A DNA stretch of 64,000 bases from Chitinophagaceae bacterium (GTDB lineage: Bacteria > Bacteroidota > Bacteroidia > Chitinophagales > Chitinophagaceae), in assembly GCA_016720585.1 (NCBI GenBank), contig JADKKH010000006.1:62001-126000 (forward strand), given 5' to 3'. Under the pieces are notes generated by a model. The model saw only the letters and a program-made list of their open reading frames with translations. It was not told where the DNA came from and made no database searches. Position numbers and translations under genes: made by a program. Of the stretch, positions 62,087 to 64,000 are shown one piece after another. The stretch's first letter is position 1; every line of letters starts with the position of its first letter.

Positions 62087-62530
62087 TTACATCGTAGTAG
62101 TTCTATTCAACTTTATTTCTTTTGGACGCTGTACTGCATAATAATAAAAAAGTGTTAATGCGCCGGCAACAAATGGAATTAAGGCAAGATGTTTGCCCGT
62201 AAAATCCTTCCATAAAAGTCTTGAATCAAATCCTGCAAATTCACTGATCATCCATAAAGAGTTAGCGCTGATCCAGAAAACGATAGCCAGGTTATGCGCC
62301 AGTTCAGATTTAATATGCCGGTTGTGCCAGGCAATCCATATGGCAATACACAGGGTTGGGATAATCATGGCGATACCAAGCGGCTTCCATATCATACACC
62401 AGCTGATGTCCTTTAAAAGCCAGAAAACAATATGCATATTTTCTAAACGGCGAAAACCAGCCGGAATGGAATAGATGGATTTGTTGGATGCGTGCATGTT
62501 AAAAAAAGTTGGTTTAATAATCGTGTTCAT
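62087..62530 (-). CDS. Conserved membrane protein of unknown function
   Basis: 147 residues with three probable membrane helices (IWKPLGIAMIIPTLCIAIWIAW; NLAIVFWISANSLWMI; LALIPFVAGALTLFYYYAV). The N-terminus SNKSIYSIPAGFRRLENMHIVFWLLKDISWCM is characteristic of a Bacteroidota family I recall without a known role. The ATG at 62497 (HASNKSIY) is an equally good start. Transcribed alone or with the FAD oxidoreductase upstream (63-bp gap). Confidence 0.78.
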   Translation of the reverse strand: MNTIIKPTFFNMHASNKSIYSIPAGFRRLENMHIVFWLLKDISWCMIWKPLGIAMIIPTLCIAIWIAWHNRHIKSELAHNLAIVFWISANSLWMISEFAGFDSRLLWKDFTGKHLALIPFVAGALTLFYYYAVQRPKEIKLNRTTTM

Positions 62531-62593
62531 TAAAAGTAAGGATTTGGTGAAACCGGTAGGTTTTTCAGGTCATAATTTTATACCAAACAACTA

Positions 62594-63652
62594 TCAGCGG
62601 GCCAGTATTTTTGAAAATCTCATGATATCGGCTTCGGGTAAAACGGGCTTTTTATACACCAGGTTTTCTGTCAGCTGACGGGCAAAAAAAGGAGCCAATG
62701 AACAGCCCTTTGTTCCCATGCCATTGAGCAGTCCCACATTCGGGTGATGCGGATGAATTCCAACAAAGGGTCGTCGTTCCAGGGTAGCCGGTCGTGTGCC
62801 GGAAAGATGAGCTACTATTTTGTAGGGTATCTTCAACCAATCTTTCAGGAGCTGTTCTGTTCTTTCCCTGAATGCATTGGTTGGATCTGCGTTTTCAAAT
62901 TTCCAGGCATAGTCCGAACCCACCCACCATAAACCTTTTGTAACCAGGGGCACCAGCATCATTCCTTTTTTATAAATGGATGTTTGAGGTAAACCAGGTA
63001 TTTCCGCTATCAGCAATTCGCCTTTATTTGGTGCAAATGGCAATAAATGGAAATACGGATTGTTGCAACTGCTGTTGCCGTCACAGAAAATAATTTTATC
63101 AGCGATGATGTCCTTATAATGAATTTTTGACAAAGAAATTTTTAGTTCGTTGAAGTCAAATTCTTCTTCAAGCAAAGTTTTTCTTTCTTTCAACTGTTGC
63201 CGCCAAACAGGTAATAGTGTTTCCAGATGTGCAGTATAAGCAGGACGTATCTCCCCACAGCCAAATTCATAGTTAAACATTGAATGAAATTGGTTTTGTT
63301 CCGCATAATTGAAAACATATTCCCCTTTTTCTTCTACCCGTTGCAGAAAACTCACCCGCATTTGCGGACCGGGAAAAAAGTCAATAATATTTTTTTGTGA
63401 AATAGCGGAGATACCCAATTCTTTTCCAAGCTGGGTATAAGCATTCCAGGCAAAGGGAAGTATTTCTTTGGCCATCCATACTTCCACATGCCTGCGACCC
63501 GTGACGGGGTTGATGATGCCTGCGCTAATCCGGGAAGGAGCCTCTTTAAAATGGTTATCTATTACGAGAAAACTCTTTCCTTCTTTTTGTAAATAATAGC
63601 TGAGCCATGTGCCTGAGATACCCTGGCCGATGATGAGATAGTCAATCTGCAT
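62594..63652 (-). CDS. FAD-dependent oxidoreductase (DAO / glycine oxidase-like)
   Basis: 352 residues from the ATG at 63652; TTG at 63658 is an upstream alternative. QIDYLIIGQGISGTWLSYYL is the dinucleotide-binding GxGxxG fold, followed by SRISAGIINPVTGRRH and, near the C-terminus, LSGTRPATLERRPFVGIHP and GTKGCSLAPFFAR, which place it with D-amino-acid / glycine oxidases and ThiO/MnmC-C-like proteins. The oxidised substrate is unknown. No thiamine gene is adjacent to support ThiO. Confidence 0.86.
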   Translation of the reverse strand: MQIDYLIIGQGISGTWLSYYLQKEGKSFLVIDNHFKEAPSRISAGIINPVTGRRHVEVWMAKEILPFAWNAYTQLGKELGISAISQKNIIDFFPGPQMRVSFLQRVEEKGEYVFNYAEQNQFHSMFNYEFGCGEIRPAYTAHLETLLPVWRQQLKERKTLLEEEFDFNELKISLSKIHYKDIIADKIIFCDGNSSCNNPYFHLLPFAPNKGELLIAEIPGLPQTSIYKKGMMLVPLVTKGLWWVGSDYAWKFENADPTNAFRERTEQLLKDWLKIPYKIVAHLSGTRPATLERRPFVGIHPHHPNVGLLNGMGTKGCSLAPFFARQLTENLVYKKPVLPEADIMRFSKILAR

Positions 63653-63682
63653 CCGCAAATGTAATGTTCAATATTCAATGCT

Positions 63683-63735
63683 CAATTCTCAATGTTCAAT
63701 ACGGAGACCCGTTGTTAATTGAACATTGAGAATTG
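63683..63735. repeat. Perfect 18-bp inverted repeat of iterated TTCAAT units
   Basis: CAATTCTCAATGTTCAAT (63683-63700) and its exact inverse (63718-63735), 17-bp loop, with further partial units on both sides, between the FAD oxidoreductase and the next gene. Confidence 0.85.
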
Positions 63736-63747
63736 AATATTGAGCAT

Positions 63748-64000
63748 TTATTCAACTTTTATCCTTACTCCTTCAGAATGGCTTGTAAATTCAGGTGCAT
63801 ACATACATTGAATGGTGGTGACTCCATTACTGAAATTACCTGCATGAGTGGCGAATAAGGTATATTCAAACACATAAGTTCCTTTTCTCAGGTAACTGAA
63901 AAAGAAATTTGTACTGGCATCTTTGGTGCTTTCATAATAACCGAGACCACCCTGGTATTTATAACTGCTGAGAACATTCACCGGTTCAAGCGCCGATGCC
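63748..64000 (-). CDS. Alpha-2-macroglobulin family protein, C-terminal end (5' partial)
   Basis: The frame is open to the window edge; 84 residues are visible, beginning ASALEPVNVLSSYKYQGGLGYY. YYESTKDASTNFFFSYLRKGTYVFEY, THAGNFSNGVTTIQCMYAPEF and a terminal VRIKVE match the C-terminal region of bacterial alpha-2-macroglobulin-like proteins, large periplasmic proteinase traps or envelope defence proteins. The GTG at 63979-63981 is an internal codon, not a start. Only the end is seen, so the thioester region and lipobox cannot be assessed. Confidence 0.78.
   Translation of the reverse strand, partial: ASALEPVNVLSSYKYQGGLGYYESTKDASTNFFFSYLRKGTYVFEYTLFATHAGNFSNGVTTIQCMYAPEFTSHSEGVRIKVE

Noticed and set aside
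62014..62097. 27-residue hydrophobic reading frame (begins ITLAIICLV) on the plus strand
   Set aside because: Too short, no homology recognised and no promoter evidence; likely chance.

Overview
The window is about 42% GC by eye and comes from the Bacteroidota, most likely the family Chitinophagaceae. Support for this includes SprA of the type IX secretion system (T9SS), both classes of T9SS C-terminal sorting domain, a SusC/SusD pair with surface lipoproteins, and the futalosine menaquinone genes mqnB and mqnD. Other support is an alpha/beta-fused 2-oxoacid dehydrogenase E1, and promoter -7 boxes of the TAnnTTTG type instead of sigma-70 boxes. No rRNA, tRNA, CRISPR array, phage or transposase gene was seen.

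Layout. 1-2.8 kb: the 3' part of a T9SS-exported cytochrome c/copper monooxygenase-like protein and an orphan NarL-type response regulator. 2.9-9.7 kb: small-molecule metabolism, with a class IV aminotransferase, a photolyase, mqnD-mqnB, two tandem PTPS/QueD-like genes, folE, fabD and a GNAT acetyltransferase. 9.7-16.1 kb: a lipoprotein amidohydrolase, a serine beta-lactamase-like hydrolase, a Cys/Met-metabolism PLP enzyme, DinB and fabH. 16.3-24.2 kb: ruvA followed by sprA, whose reading frame is broken near its 3' end. 24.4-38.6 kb: small secreted proteins, an SDR, a GxxExxY cassette, two large CHU_C (type B T9SS) proteins, an alpha/beta hydrolase, lnt, guaB, dprA and a PorE-like OmpA protein. 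38.7-40.2 kb: queE-folD. 40.7-43.6 kb: two outer-membrane barrel genes, one with helix-hairpin-helix motifs. 43.8-52.8 kb: a SusC-SusD locus with a 1,043-bp tandem duplication of a DUF1735-type lipoprotein gene (first copy frameshifted), then a second tandem pair of secreted paralogues and a DUF3467 gene. 52.9-64 kb: a four-helix-bundle cassette, radC, prs, rplY, pth, an FAH-family enzyme, fused E1, aspS, a membrane protein, an FAD oxidoreductase and the 3' end of an alpha-2-macroglobulin gene.

Togetherness. SprA and the PorE-like protein are secretion or envelope machinery, and the CTD and CHU_C proteins are probable cargo. FolE, the PTPS homologues, QueE, FolD and the class IV aminotransferase belong to pterin, folate and deazaguanine metabolism. 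MqnB and MqnD act in menaquinone synthesis, and FabD and FabH in fatty-acid initiation.

Most unusual signal. The window carries several families of short palindromic or iterated repeats. Two small genes, GxxExxY and four-helix bundle, are each bracketed by inverted arrays of short repeats that fill an intergenic gap, and similar inverted repeats occur elsewhere without a gene. A REPIN-like pair of G/C-rich palindromes also appears to have entered the E1 dehydrogenase gene in frame. These look like small mobile cassettes and their non-coding relatives. That reading is inference and needs comparative genomics.
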